A DNA stretch of 64,000 bases from Aminipila luticellarii (GTDB lineage: Bacteria; Bacillota; Clostridia; Peptostreptococcales; Anaerovoracaceae). The translations under genes were made by a program, and so were the position numbers. The stretch's first letter is position 1. Each line of letters opens with the position of its first letter. The stretch covers positions 1,798,001-1,862,000 of the forward strand of contig NZ_CP035281.1 of assembly GCF_004103735.1 (NCBI RefSeq), read 5' to 3'. Shown in pieces: positions 18,342 through 27,614 of the stretch. The notes under the pieces are model-generated. The model had not been told where the DNA came from, did no database searches, and worked only from the letters and a program-made list of their open reading frames with translations.

Positions 18342-20243
18342 ATCGAGTAGGAGGCTAACCATTAGTTGATTAGCCGACCTCTCACACCACCGTGCGTACC
18401 GTTCGGTACACGGCGGTTCCTTAGTTTTCACAAACTTTCAGGTAATAGCCAGTCATGGATATATATCCGAGACTGGCTATTTCTTTATTGGTTAGTACAC
18501 TGTTTAACATTATGGCTGACCGCCATATTCCTTTTCGGCAGTTTGCTAATTCATGTACTTTCCATTCTGGCACATTATATTTCTTTATCATTTTGTACCT
18601 AGTTTTGATTCTCTTCCACTGTTTCCAGTATACTGCTCGGATTTTACGTCTAAGCCACTCGTCTGTTTCTTTTAGTAACTGCTTCATATCTGATAATGCA
18701 AAGTAATTTACCCAACCTTTTATGAACTGTGCAAGTTTCTTTGCCCTATATTCGTTGCCCCATCCGTTGCTTCTTGATGTTATTTCCCTTAATCGGTTTT
18801 TCATCTTTTCTATGGATTTTGGATGCACTCTGAGTTTGCACTTTCCATTGTTCCTGTAAAAGCTATATCCAAGGTATTTCACTTTGCTGATATGAGCTAC
18901 TTCCGTCTTATCTTTGTTTACTTTTAGAAAAAGTCTCCCTTCGATAAACGGCACGATTTTCTCTAAGGTTCTATATGCACTTTTTCTGCTTCTGCAGAAA
19001 ATCATACAATCGTCCGCATAGCGGACGAACCTATGCCCTCTGCTCATTAGTTCCTTATCTAATTCATTTAGCATGATGTTACTAAGAAGCGGACTTAATG
19101 GTCCTCCTTGAGGTACTCCCACTTCTGTTCTTTCAAAGAGCCCATTTCGAACTACTCCCGCATTTAGATATTTATGTATCAACGAGATTACTCTGCCATC
19201 TTTGATGGTTCGCGATAATATTTCTATTAGCTTACTCTGACATACTGTATCAAAGAACTTTTCTAAGTCCATATCTACCACGTATACATATCCATCATTT
19301 ACATTCTTTTGGCATTGTTTTAGGGCATCGTGTGCTCCCCTTTTCGGTCTGAAACCAAAACTGTTATCAGAAAACTGTTCTTCAAAGATTGGGTTAAGTA
19401 CTTGGGTAATCGCTTGTTGTATTACCCTGTCAACTACCGTTGGTATCCCTAGTTTTCTGACCTTTCCTCTTTCTTCTTTGGGTATTTCTACCCTGCGAAC
19501 TGGATTTGGTTTGTATTTCCCGTCCTTTATCTTTTGGATTAGTTGCTCTCGGTTTTCTTTGAGATACGGTAGAAGTTCATCTACTCTCATCCCATCAATT
19601 CCTCCTGCTCCTTTATTGGATTTTACTTTCCTATATGCCTCGTTTAGATTGTCCCTGTGTAAAATCTTCTCCATCAGATTGTCCGTCTGAAAGTTTGTGA
19701 TGGTGTGGTTGTTTTCAGCAATCCTTTGATGGGCGAACGCTTCCGCATACTCTTTCTGTTCCGCAGATACCCTTTGTAGATAGCCTTCATTATGAAGTTG
19801 TCTGTCCTTGCTTCCATCTTTGGTTACATTCATTTACTCACATCTCCTAAAGTTCAGTCCTTCCCGATACGTCTTAAGCCGTATTGGTACTATGACCTCT
19901 GCTGACTTCTCACGATAAATCTTGTTTCAACCGTAATTACAAATATTTTATTATGTTTATTACGTCCATGAGACCTCCCCAGGTAAGTTTGCAATCTTTC
20001 TCTCCATCTATCTGCCATATTTACAATATCTAATTCCGAGTAGTTATTGGACTTCAACTTGAATCGCAGTCTTATCCTTAGTTATTGCCTAATGTGATTT
20101 CTGTTCGTCAGATCGGAGATTTGCCGCTGGCTTCCTTCAGATTCCATCTCACGATGGACACCCTTGCCTTAAGCTATACACTTCCCACTACTAGGGCGTG
20201 TTTGGGACTTTCACCCGTTAGATTGCACCCATGCTGGGCGCAC
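18342..20243 (-). mobile_element. group II intron, class C-like, with intact maturase ORF
   Basis: Reading on the minus strand, the RNA begins GTGCGCCCAGCATGGGTGCA at 20243 and follows the conserved domain I pattern of class C introns (GGGTGAAAGTCCC, then CAAGGGTGTCC). Domain V is at about 18385-18420 (GAACCGCCGTGTACCGAACG and its partner). Domain VI (GGTCGGCTAATCAACTAATGG) has a branch-type A and ends CCTACTCGAT at 18342. The length is 1902 bases, and a 470-residue reverse transcriptase lies in domain IV. The 5' exon is the end of a terminator hairpin (20250-20287), the typical class C target. Exact ends rest on the GTGCG and AY rules. Confidence 0.88.
18421..19833 (-). CDS. ltrA: group II intron reverse transcriptase/maturase
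   Basis: This protein splices its intron RNA and copies it into DNA at new sites. The 470 residues contain the reverse transcriptase fingers and palm (KVKSNKGAGGIDGM, VDMDLEKFFDTV, VPQGGPLSPLLSN, and the catalytic FVRYADDCMIF), then a maturase domain X with helix-rich RLREITSRSNGWG and KGWVNYF. There is no HNH endonuclease at the C terminus, as expected for class C introns. The ATG at 19833 has AGGAGATGTGAGTA upstream. All catalytic residues seen are intact, so the element may be mobile. Confidence 0.95.
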   Translation of the reverse strand: MNVTKDGSKDRQLHNEGYLQRVSAEQKEYAEAFAHQRIAENNHTITNFQTDNLMEKILHRDNLNEAYRKVKSNKGAGGIDGMRVDELLPYLKENREQLIQKIKDGKYKPNPVRRVEIPKEERGKVRKLGIPTVVDRVIQQAITQVLNPIFEEQFSDNSFGFRPKRGAHDALKQCQKNVNDGYVYVVDMDLEKFFDTVCQSKLIEILSRTIKDGRVISLIHKYLNAGVVRNGLFERTEVGVPQGGPLSPLLSNIMLNELDKELMSRGHRFVRYADDCMIFCRSRKSAYRTLEKIVPFIEGRLFLKVNKDKTEVAHISKVKYLGYSFYRNNGKCKLRVHPKSIEKMKNRLREITSRSNGWGNEYRAKKLAQFIKGWVNYFALSDMKQLLKETDEWLRRKIRAVYWKQWKRIKTRYKMIKKYNVPEWKVHELANCRKGIWRSAIMLNSVLTNKEIASLGYISMTGYYLKVCEN

Positions 20244-20249
20244 GACATC

Positions 20250-20287
20250 AAAAGACTCCCTCAAGGTTCGCCTTGAAAGAGTCTTTT
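20250..20287 (-). terminator. distal terminator used as intron target
   Basis: The stem pairs AAAGACTC and CAAGG with CCTTG and GAGTCTTT around a CGAA loop, with a three-base internal mismatch. On the minus strand it follows the YfcC-type gene. The intron begins 7 bases after the T-run. Confidence 0.8.
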
Positions 20288-20304
20288 TCTTTTTCCATAT
20301 TCGT

Positions 20305-20339
20305 AAAACCGATCTTTCCTTAGAGCAAAGGACGGTTTT
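20305..20339 (-). terminator. proximal terminator of the YfcC-type gene
   Basis: The arms AAAACCG and CGGTTTT, with an inner CTTT/AAAG pairing, lie 16 bases after the stop codon. Together with 20250-20287 they form a tandem terminator. Confidence 0.7.
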
Positions 20340-20354
20340 CATTTTACGGCAATC

Positions 20355-21890
20355 CTATACCATTGCCACCTCAGCGCAGAGGAAGGTTATGGAGAAGATT
20401 GCTAAAATCCCCATAAGCGGTAAGATAAATTTTATATATTTATCATAATTTACATGAACAAGCTGAAGAACTACAAGTACCAAGCCTGTCGGCGTGATGA
20501 ATCCCATCGTTCCCTGACCGAACATGTATGCTGTAATAACAACTTCTCTTGGAAGTCCAACAGCATCTGCCAGCGGTGCCATAATTGGAATAGAAAGTAC
20601 GGCAAGGCCGGAGGATGAGTTGATGAAAAATCCTAAAATGATATAAATGAAATACATCACAATAGCAAATACATAAGGACTCATGCCGTTTACCCATCCG
20701 GACATGGTGTTCAAAAGGGCATCCGATACTAATCCGTTTTCCAAAATCACGTTAATAGACCTTGCAACACCGCAAATCAGAGCAACCCCGATCATATCTC
20801 CTGCGCCGGCCAGAAATTCGCTGACCATTTCAGTTTCGCTCATGCGTAGGATAATTCCCATGATGATAGCGGAAACTAAGAATAGACCGGTCATTTCACC
20901 GAACCACCATCCAAGTTTAACAACACCGTAAACCATGATGACGAAAGTCAGGAAAAATTGAATTAATATAACTTTAAATCGTAAAGTCAGTTCAGGTACT
21001 TCTGCTTCGCTGCAATATTTTTCGTCAATGTACGCTTTGCTTTCCAGAATCAGTGATTTTTCAGGATTCTTTCGAACCATGCTGCCATATTTAATAACAT
21101 ATAATATACAAATAAAAGTTCCTACAACAAGTGCTGTGATTCTGATTCCGAATCCTTCCATAAAGTTGATACCGGCAGCATTTGATGCGATTACAACGGA
21201 GAACGGATTAACAGTAGAGCACATCGTACCGATGGATGAGCCCAGATAAACCGCTGCTATACCTACCAGCGCATCATACCCTGCAATAACGAAAATCGGA
21301 ATGACTACGGCATATAGTGCAACGGTTTCTTCGCACATACCAAAAGTAGTTCCTCCAAGAGCAATCAATATGGTAATAAGAACAATTAATATGTACTCCT
21401 TACCCTTTGTCACTCTGGACAGTGCTCCCATACCGGCAGCAAAGGCGCCCGACTTATTTAAATAAGCAAGCATACCACCTAATACGAAGATGAATAAACT
21501 GATGTCGATCGTTTCGTACACACCGTTTACCAAAGCTAGTACGCAATCCGTAAAGCCCTGCGGATTCGGATCGATTGCTTCATAACTTCCCGGAATACCG
21601 ATTGGCTTGTAAAGGCTTCCGTCCAGGAACAAGTCCAGCTTCGCTTTAATATCCAGCTCATCCAGAGACTTCTGGTTCGCATCCATAGATGTGACACTTC
21701 CGTCCGGTGCTGTGATATCAAACTTATTCGAGTCTGCGTTATAAAGTAATTTTGAATAAGACCCTGTCGGCATAAAATTTGTTCCAATAGCCGCGATAAT
21801 CAAGATAATGAATAATACCGTAAAGGCCGATGGGAATTGGCGTTTTTTCTTCGCCGGAGTTCCCTGCTCCGTTACATTTTTTTCCTCCAT
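20355..21890 (-). CDS. YfcC-family membrane carrier
   Basis: This is a polytopic inner-membrane transporter of 511 residues, with a hydrophilic N terminus, one leading membrane helix, a periplasmic-type loop (about 45-105) and roughly a dozen further hydrophobic segments. Typical segments are GGTTFGMCEETVALYAVVIPIF, LGSSIGTMCSTVNPFSVVIASNAAGI and FINSSSGLAVLSIPIMAPLAD, as in the YfcC/ArcD-like C4-dicarboxylate and basic amino acid carriers. The substrate is not predictable; peptide, arginine/ornithine or dicarboxylate exchange are possible. AAGGAG precedes the ATG. It is single-gene, with its own tandem terminators. Confidence 0.82.
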   Translation of the reverse strand: MEEKNVTEQGTPAKKKRQFPSAFTVLFIILIIAAIGTNFMPTGSYSKLLYNADSNKFDITAPDGSVTSMDANQKSLDELDIKAKLDLFLDGSLYKPIGIPGSYEAIDPNPQGFTDCVLALVNGVYETIDISLFIFVLGGMLAYLNKSGAFAAGMGALSRVTKGKEYILIVLITILIALGGTTFGMCEETVALYAVVIPIFVIAGYDALVGIAAVYLGSSIGTMCSTVNPFSVVIASNAAGINFMEGFGIRITALVVGTFICILYVIKYGSMVRKNPEKSLILESKAYIDEKYCSEAEVPELTLRFKVILIQFFLTFVIMVYGVVKLGWWFGEMTGLFLVSAIIMGIILRMSETEMVSEFLAGAGDMIGVALICGVARSINVILENGLVSDALLNTMSGWVNGMSPYVFAIVMYFIYIILGFFINSSSGLAVLSIPIMAPLADAVGLPREVVITAYMFGQGTMGFITPTGLVLVVLQLVHVNYDKYIKFILPLMGILAIFSITFLCAEVAMV

Positions 21891-22068
21891 TTTTTCTCTC
21901 CTTAAAAGTTCTACATAATTTTATAGCTAGTGCATTAGTATTTTATACATTTTTAAGGATATGTTCAATGGTTTTTAGGAAAAATATGTTGAATTATTTA
22001 AAATCTGTTTTTGTAACCAAAATATACATCAATTCATCGTGATTTCACCTATATAAGTATGGAATTTG

Positions 22069-22548
22069 CTATATTAAAATGTCGTCTTTTGCTTTTGCTT
22101 CCTCCCATGGAAGAACGTCTCCGTCTTCTTTTAAATATTCTAAAATATCAGAAACACCTTCTCCTGTATAAGAGCTGATACAAAATATTTTTTCGCAGCC
22201 TGCCAGCCTAAGCCATTCCTTAGCCTGTTCCACATTGGCATCTTTATGGTCGATTTTGGTGACAATGCCGATTACTTCTCTCGTTGCAATGGCACATACA
22301 CACGGCGGGTACAGGGAGTATGGCTCAATGGCGCTGAGCAGCATACCGATTACATCCGCCTCATAGGAATAAATCGCCAAAGCACCGCCTAATGTAGCCG
22401 TTTCCGCATATTCGCCAGGGGTATCTATAATCACATCATAATAATTGACATACTGGGTTTTATGGTACGTAATCTTTTCTCCCTTTAAAGCCTGAGTCAG
22501 CGTAGTCTTTCCAGCCTCACTGCGTCCAAGAAGCATAATTTTCCTCAT
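22069..22548 (-). CDS. eutP: EutP/PduV-like small GTPase
   Basis: This is a 159-residue Ras-like P-loop protein of the EutP/PduV family, associated with ethanolamine or propanediol microcompartments. G1 is LLGRSEAGKTTLTQAL, G3 is IDTPGEY, and the G4-type motif is VTKIDHKDA. It starts 6 bases after the upstream eutS, so the two form an operon. No other eut genes are present in the window, making this an orphan pair. The role may be microcompartment positioning or acetate metabolism, but that is inference. Confidence 0.88.
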   Translation of the reverse strand: MRKIMLLGRSEAGKTTLTQALKGEKITYHKTQYVNYYDVIIDTPGEYAETATLGGALAIYSYEADVIGMLLSAIEPYSLYPPCVCAIATREVIGIVTKIDHKDANVEQAKEWLRLAGCEKIFCISSYTGEGVSDILEYLKEDGDVLPWEEAKAKDDILI

Positions 22549-22554
22549 AATTAT

Positions 22555-22950
22555 TTACCTTCTTGTTATCCTGCACACTGCAAATTCCAGCTCATTTTTA
22601 AAATAAGAAACGATTTCCTGTATGGCGGTTTCCACCTCTGACAGTCTGCCTGTTATGATCAGGGTTCCGCTGAATCGATCCACGAACCCCAGGTACACAT
22701 CCCCTGCTTTAATAGCTAAATCGCTTGCAATAACTGCTGATTCCGGCGGAGTTACATTTAAAATGCCAATGGCTGAATTATCAAAATCGATATCCGGATT
22801 TAGACCTAATTTTTTATAGACAATAGGCCTTGGACCGCCTATGATATGTGCCAGCGAAATCTGCTTTCCCGGGACACTTTCCTGTATGATTCTCAGTCTC
22901 CCTTCGGAATCTTCCGGTAATAAATCTCTTATATCCATGTTCTTCTTCAT
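22555..22950 (-). CDS. eutS: EutS-like bacterial microcompartment shell protein
   Basis: A 131-residue BMC-domain protein of the circularly permuted EutS/PduU type. Key matches are VPGKQISLAHIIGGPRP, GILNVTPPESAVIASDLAIKAGDVYLGFVDRF and SGTLIITGRLSEVETAI. It would form bent hexameric shell tiles. The N terminus has about 25 extra residues before VPGK compared with short EutS proteins. It is paired with eutP. Whether the organism builds a compartment depends on genes outside this window. Confidence 0.88.
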   Translation of the reverse strand: MKKNMDIRDLLPEDSEGRLRIIQESVPGKQISLAHIIGGPRPIVYKKLGLNPDIDFDNSAIGILNVTPPESAVIASDLAIKAGDVYLGFVDRFSGTLIITGRLSEVETAIQEIVSYFKNELEFAVCRITRR

Positions 22951-23060
22951 CTCTTTCTTTTTATTTTACAGCAACGCTGTTATTTAGCTTTAGTTTTTAT
23001 TCTATCACTTAAAAGCTCTTCAAGGTTTATTATACCACAGAATATGCGTTTATAACAACA

Positions 23061-23095
23061 GAGACTGTATCCAAATAAGCTTCAGATACAGTCTC
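23061..23095 (-). terminator. terminator of hppA
   Basis: Perfect 11-bp arms GAGACTGTATC and GATACAGTCTC flank a 13-base loop 40 bases after the hppA stop. On the minus strand the stem is followed by TGTTGTT, so it is only moderately T-rich. Confidence 0.7.
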
Positions 23096-23134
23096 CGGTC
23101 ATTTTCATAGTAAAATTGTATATGGATTACTCTC

Positions 23135-25156
23135 CTACATCATGTTTGCGATAATAGGAGCAACGATCAGTGAAATAGTACCCATAACCTTGATTACAGC
23201 GTTCAAAGAAGGTCCAGCTGTATCCTTGAACGGATCGCCGATTGTATCTCCTACAACAGCTGCTTTATGAGCTTCTGAGCCTTTACCGCCCAGTGCGCCT
23301 GCTTCAATGTATTTCTTTGCATTATCCCATGCACCACCTGCATTGGACATAGTAAGTGCAAGAAGCACACCACTTGCAGTGCCGCCTACCAGCATGCCTC
23401 CCAGAACATTCAAAGCTACCTCCGGATTGAATATGGCAATACCAAAGCCTATAACGATGATGCTTAAAGGAGCCAGCAGACCCGGCTTAATCATTCTCTT
23501 GATAGCAGCTTTCGTAGAAATATCTACGCATTTCTTGTAATCTGCCTTTGCTTTTCCTTCCAGCAGACCCGGGATTTCTCTGAACTGTCTTCGCACTTCT
23601 TCAATCATTTCAAAGGCCGCTGTTCCAACTGCTCTCATAGCATATGCACAGAACAGGAACGGAATCATTGCTCCGAACAGTAATCCAAGCATGATCATTG
23701 GATTTAAAATATCCAGTGATGCTAAACCCGCTCTCTGAGCAAAGGCTGAGAACAAAGCGATCGCAGTGATTGCAGCAGAACCGATTGCAAATCCCTTTGC
23801 AACAGCTGCCGTAGTATTTCCAACAGAGTCCAGCTTGTCCGTAATCTGACGAACTTCCGGTTCAAGACCAGCCATTTCAGCAATACCACCGGCATTGTCT
23901 GCGATTGGGCCATAAGCGTCAATAGCTACAATCGTTCCGGCCATGGAAAGCATACCCATTGCAGCTAACGCGATGCCGTAGAAGCCATAAACGCCGCCGC
24001 CCGGAACCACATAAGCAACTGCTACCGTTGCAATAATAATAATAATTGGAATAGCAGTACTTTCAAGGCCTACGGAGAAACCGTAAATAACGTTTGTAGC
24101 CGCGCCTGTCTCAGAAGACTTCGCAATGCTCTGAACAGGTGAATACGCCTGTGCTGTAAAGTATTCAGTCACTAATCCGATTAAAATATTTGCAATTAAG
24201 CCTCCCATGATTGCAATGAAAAATTGGATCTGATGATCGGGCAATAAGTATCTTGTTAAGAAAAATGCTGCTATTGCAGACAGGACAAAGGAAGTATAAA
24301 GACTTCTGTTCAGTCCGGACTGCGGATTGCTGTCATCTCCTGTATAAATAAAGAGTGTTCCGATAATAGATGCCACAATTCCTGCCGCACCCAGTAATAA
24401 TGGAAGAATTACGCCGATCTGTCCCGGCATACATGTACCTAATAACATGGCTGCAACAGATGTAGCGGCATAGGATTCAAATAGGTCTGCTCCCATACCT
24501 GCAACGTCTCCCACATTATCTCCTACGTTATCTGCAATAACCGCAGGATTTCTAGGATCGTCCTCCGGAATACCGGCTTCTACCTTACCTACTAGGTCTG
24601 CTCCTACGTCAGCTGCCTTCGTAAATATACCGCCGCCGATACGTGCAAAAAGAGCGATCAAGGAAGCCCCGAAAGCAAAGCTGTCGATTGCTGCAATGGA
24701 GTCCGGATTTTGTTTCGCAACGAAGATGTATAACAAGGATACACCCAGCAAGCCAAGTCCTACTACGCCCATACCCATTACGGAACCGCCTTTAAAAGCA
24801 ATACCAAGCGCTTTTTTCAGGCTGCCCTTTGCGGCATGTGTTGTTCTGGCATTTGCTCTGGTTGCAATGTACATACCTAAGTAACCTGCACATGCAGAGA
24901 ACAGTGCGCCTACGCCGAAAGCTACGGCAGAAGCCCACTTGTGCTCCGTTAAAAGTCCCAGAATAATAAAAATTATAATTGCGATTGGAAGCAAGGTCTT
25001 ATATTGCCTGTTTAAAAAGGCCATTGCACCCTGTTGGATTGATTCTGAGATCTCAATCATTTTATCAGTTCCCATATCTTCTTTAAGAACTGATCTGGAT
25101 AAGTAGGCCGCAAATATTAATGCTAAAATAGATGCTGCCACAATAAGATTAGTCAT
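23135..25156 (-). CDS. hppA: membrane-bound ion-translocating pyrophosphatase (K+-stimulated type)
   Basis: This integral membrane enzyme couples pyrophosphate hydrolysis to H+ or Na+ pumping, saving energy in anaerobes. The 673 residues have about 16 membrane segments and the substrate motif DVGADLVGKVEAGIPEDDPRNPAVIADNV in several separated aspartates and lysines. A second metal-site region follows at VAIDAYGPIADNAGG. The motif GNTTAAVAKG has alanine where K+-independent enzymes have lysine, indicating K+ dependence. The pumped ion cannot be told by eye. AAGGGGAG precedes the ATG at 25156. It is a single-gene unit. Confidence 0.95.
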   Translation of the reverse strand: MTNLIVAASILALIFAAYLSRSVLKEDMGTDKMIEISESIQQGAMAFLNRQYKTLLPIAIIIFIILGLLTEHKWASAVAFGVGALFSACAGYLGMYIATRANARTTHAAKGSLKKALGIAFKGGSVMGMGVVGLGLLGVSLLYIFVAKQNPDSIAAIDSFAFGASLIALFARIGGGIFTKAADVGADLVGKVEAGIPEDDPRNPAVIADNVGDNVGDVAGMGADLFESYAATSVAAMLLGTCMPGQIGVILPLLLGAAGIVASIIGTLFIYTGDDSNPQSGLNRSLYTSFVLSAIAAFFLTRYLLPDHQIQFFIAIMGGLIANILIGLVTEYFTAQAYSPVQSIAKSSETGAATNVIYGFSVGLESTAIPIIIIIATVAVAYVVPGGGVYGFYGIALAAMGMLSMAGTIVAIDAYGPIADNAGGIAEMAGLEPEVRQITDKLDSVGNTTAAVAKGFAIGSAAITAIALFSAFAQRAGLASLDILNPMIMLGLLFGAMIPFLFCAYAMRAVGTAAFEMIEEVRRQFREIPGLLEGKAKADYKKCVDISTKAAIKRMIKPGLLAPLSIIVIGFGIAIFNPEVALNVLGGMLVGGTASGVLLALTMSNAGGAWDNAKKYIEAGALGGKGSEAHKAAVVGDTIGDPFKDTAGPSLNAVIKVMGTISLIVAPIIANMM

Positions 25157-25494
25157 TTTAGTATCTCCCCTTAAATTTAAAAATTTGCCGCATTAATAAT
25201 GAAGAAAAATTTTCATTACTAATTTAGCATTGCATACTTATACCGTATTCATAACAATTCTACCCTTTTCCTCTTGGATCAATTCATATTATTCTCTATT
25301 AAAATCTAAATTTTCGGAAAAAATCAGTAGAATCAAACGGAAGGCTCGCTAAATATTTTATACCACGTTACCAAATAAGTCCAATAAAAATTATCATTTT
25401 TAGCAAAAAAATATAAAAATTGAGCAAAAAAGCAGCGAACAGATACTGCTCACTGCTTTTTTGTTATTCTTTTTTTATTTTAATTCCATGCTCT
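25157..25494. other. 338-base intergenic region upstream of hppA
   Basis: This stretch holds the hppA leader, a small AT-rich hairpin (TAATGAA 25197-25203 with TTCATTA 25212-25218), and the terminator of the amino acid permease at 25426-25463. I see no further gene. No clear -35/-10 pair for hppA could be chosen. Confidence 0.5.
25426..25463 (-). terminator. terminator of the amino acid permease gene
   Basis: AAAAAAGCAG pairs with CTGCTTTTTT around an interior extended stem (GAGCAG with the matching arm). It is followed by a T-run on the minus strand, 31 bases after the stop. Confidence 0.8.
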
Positions 25495-27009
25495 TTAATT
25501 GTTGGCCGCTTTTGCTATAGTCGGATCCTCTTTTGTTTCATCCGGAATAGTAAAGTCACATTCCGTTAAAGGAACCACCTTTGACTTCTTCTTAAGCTTA
25601 TATCCTATGATCAACAGTGGGAATACCGGAATCAACGCATAGTTTGTAATAAAGTCGAACCATGTGAATGCACCCGGCTCAAATACCCACATATTTGCTA
25701 AGAATATGATTATAGTAATCATAACTCCGGCAAAGATCGGTCCAAATGGATATAGGAAAGCTTTGTATTTCAATTCGGAAACAGTATGACCCTGTGCGAT
25801 CCACGCTTTTCTGAATCTAAAATGACAAACAGAGATTCCAAGCCAAATGAAGAATCCGCTTAATGCTGACGCATTGTAGAAAATGGTATAGATCTTACCT
25901 TCGCCAACCAGAGATGCAAAGAAGGAAAGAGCAGCAATACAACCTGTTGCCCATACTGCATAAACAGGGACACCGTGCTTATTCGTTCTGGAGAAAAGCT
26001 TTGGTGCATTTCCTCTTACTGCCATTGCGTGCAGCATTCTGGAAGATGTGTACAGACCTGAATTACCACAGGACAATACCGACGTCAGAATAACCGCATT
26101 TAAAAGAGACGCGGCGGCTGCGAAGCCTACATTCTTAAATACAAGAACAAACGGGGATGCTGCAACGTTTTCAGCACTTCCATTTAATAGATCCGGTTCT
26201 GTGAACGGAATCAATGTACCAATTACGAAAATACTTCCTATGTAGAAAAGCAAAATTCGCCAAAATACAGTTTTAATTGCTTTTGGCACATTCTTTTCAG
26301 GATCTGCTGTTTCAGCAGCGGCAAGACCAACGATTTCTGTTCCCTGGAACGAGAAACCTGCTACGGCAAACACGCCCATCATAGCGGCAAATCCGCCTAC
26401 AAACGGTGCTTTTCCCGCATCACCGGCATCTAGTGTCCAGTTTTGGAAACCTGTGGTATGAGATCCCATAATACCAAAGATACAAAGAACTCCTGTAATT
26501 AAGAAAATAATAACAGCTACAACCTTAATTCCTGCAAACCAGTACTCAGCCTCAGCATATGATTTTGTGGAAATAAGATTTAAGCTCATTAATAATGTAA
26601 AGGCCAGCACCGCAACCAACGTTCCGGGTACCTGCGGAAGCCAGAATTTAACAATCAGACCTGCTGCAACGAATTCTGCCGCAACAGTAATGGCCCAAGA
26701 GAACCAATAGTTCCAACCAACTGCGAAACCGAAAGCCGGATCGATAAACCGGTTGGCATAGGCCTCAAAGGAGCCGACAAGTGGTAACTGAGTTGCCATT
26801 TCACCGAGTGAAGACATCATAAAAAATACTATAAGACCCATTAATCCATAGGCAACCATTGCACCTCCCGGACCGGAAGATGAGATTGCACTTCCACTTG
26901 CAAAAAATAGTCCTGTTCCAATAGCTCCGCCGATGGCTATCATAGTAAGCTGTCTAGATCTTATTCCACGACTTAGCTTAGTATCTTCGCCATGTTTTTC
27001 TGAACCCAT
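25495..27009 (-). CDS. APC-family amino acid permease (LysP/AAT type)
   Basis: This is a proton-coupled amino acid importer of 504 residues with twelve predicted membrane helices. TM1 carries the unwound-helix motif AIGGAIGTGLFFASG, and TM6 has GFSFQGTEIVGLAAAE, where glutamate is typical of the amino acid transporter (AAT) branch that includes lysine, aromatic and GABA permeases. Substrate is not certain. The gene has a 300-base leader with several hairpins, a vegetative promoter at 27305-27332 and its own terminator, so it is probably regulated at the RNA level. Confidence 0.88.
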   Translation of the reverse strand: MGSEKHGEDTKLSRGIRSRQLTMIAIGGAIGTGLFFASGSAISSSGPGGAMVAYGLMGLIVFFMMSSLGEMATQLPLVGSFEAYANRFIDPAFGFAVGWNYWFSWAITVAAEFVAAGLIVKFWLPQVPGTLVAVLAFTLLMSLNLISTKSYAEAEYWFAGIKVVAVIIFLITGVLCIFGIMGSHTTGFQNWTLDAGDAGKAPFVGGFAAMMGVFAVAGFSFQGTEIVGLAAAETADPEKNVPKAIKTVFWRILLFYIGSIFVIGTLIPFTEPDLLNGSAENVAASPFVLVFKNVGFAAAASLLNAVILTSVLSCGNSGLYTSSRMLHAMAVRGNAPKLFSRTNKHGVPVYAVWATGCIAALSFFASLVGEGKIYTIFYNASALSGFFIWLGISVCHFRFRKAWIAQGHTVSELKYKAFLYPFGPIFAGVMITIIIFLANMWVFEPGAFTWFDFITNYALIPVFPLLIIGYKLKKKSKVVPLTECDFTIPDETKEDPTIAKAANN

Positions 27010-27304
27010 AATAAATCCTCCTTACCTCAAAAAAGCAAAATAATTACAAAATGGCCGCTGCTTAAACGCAGACAGATCCCTCTTCACCTGCCCAAGCGCC
27101 GACTCGGCAGAAAAGAATTCTCATGCTGCACAACCAACCATTGTTATCAAGCCTACACACCGGCTTGACTTACCCATTTCTAAAAGCCTCTCTTATAAAC
27201 TTTCGTTACCACCTCCGAATCCTGCATCCAAAATCACAACATAAAAGCAATACAAATGTCCTTAAATATATCGATTTTACGAAGTATTCTGTAAATTCAA
27301 TTAA
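27010..27304 (-). promoter_or_regulatory. long structured leader of the amino acid permease, candidate riboswitch
   Basis: From the predicted start near 27298 to the ATG at 27009 lies a roughly 290-base leader without an ORF. It can form GTCAAGCC/GGCTTGAT (around 27160-27180), CTGCC/GGCAG with an alternative GCCGA/TCGGC pairing (around 27090-27115), and CTGC/GCAG (around 27055-27065) followed by T-rich sequence. I compared it with lysine, glycine, T-box, M-box, purine and c-di-GMP elements from memory and could not match it. Confidence 0.45.
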
Positions 27305-27332
27305 ATTATAGCACTGTATCAAGAAAATGCAA
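27305..27332 (-). promoter_or_regulatory. vegetative promoter of the amino acid permease
   Basis: On the minus strand TTGCAT (27327-27332) and TATAAT (27305-27310) are 16 bases apart. The region from 27333 to about 27500 contains no other feature I can support. Confidence 0.65.
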
Positions 27333-27510
27333 TACCTAAGGAAACAGTTTATGTTTAAATTTCATTTTTAGGGACATCTTTACTTGCTCTTTCTATTGAA
27401 AAATGCGCATTTGTCTGCACATTTAGCATGAAAATTCATAAAAATGATTTAACATTCTATATCACTAATTTGCTCCTCAAGATTGGCTTATTTTAAGCTA
27501 GAAGGAAAGG

Positions 27511-27577
27511 CAGAAAAAAATAACTGTCCAAATTTAACGGCAAGACAGAAAAAAATAGCCTTCCAAAAAGGAAGGCA
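27511..27577 (-). terminator. tandem terminators of the diguanylate cyclase gene
   Basis: GCCTTCC/GGAAGGC (27558-27576) around an AAAAA loop is followed on the minus strand by TATTTTTTT. Next comes CTGTC/GACAG (27525-27547), followed by TTATTTTTTT. The two units share the string ACAGAAAAAAATA or close variants. Confidence 0.75.
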
Positions 27578-27614
27578 AGAAAAATAGTTATTTGAGCCAA
27601 TAGAGATATACCGT

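Noticed and set aside
27200-27225. T-box-like GGAGGTGGTAAC in the permease leader
   Set aside because: It lies too near the predicted transcript start to follow a stem I and specifier loop, and no terminator follows it directly.
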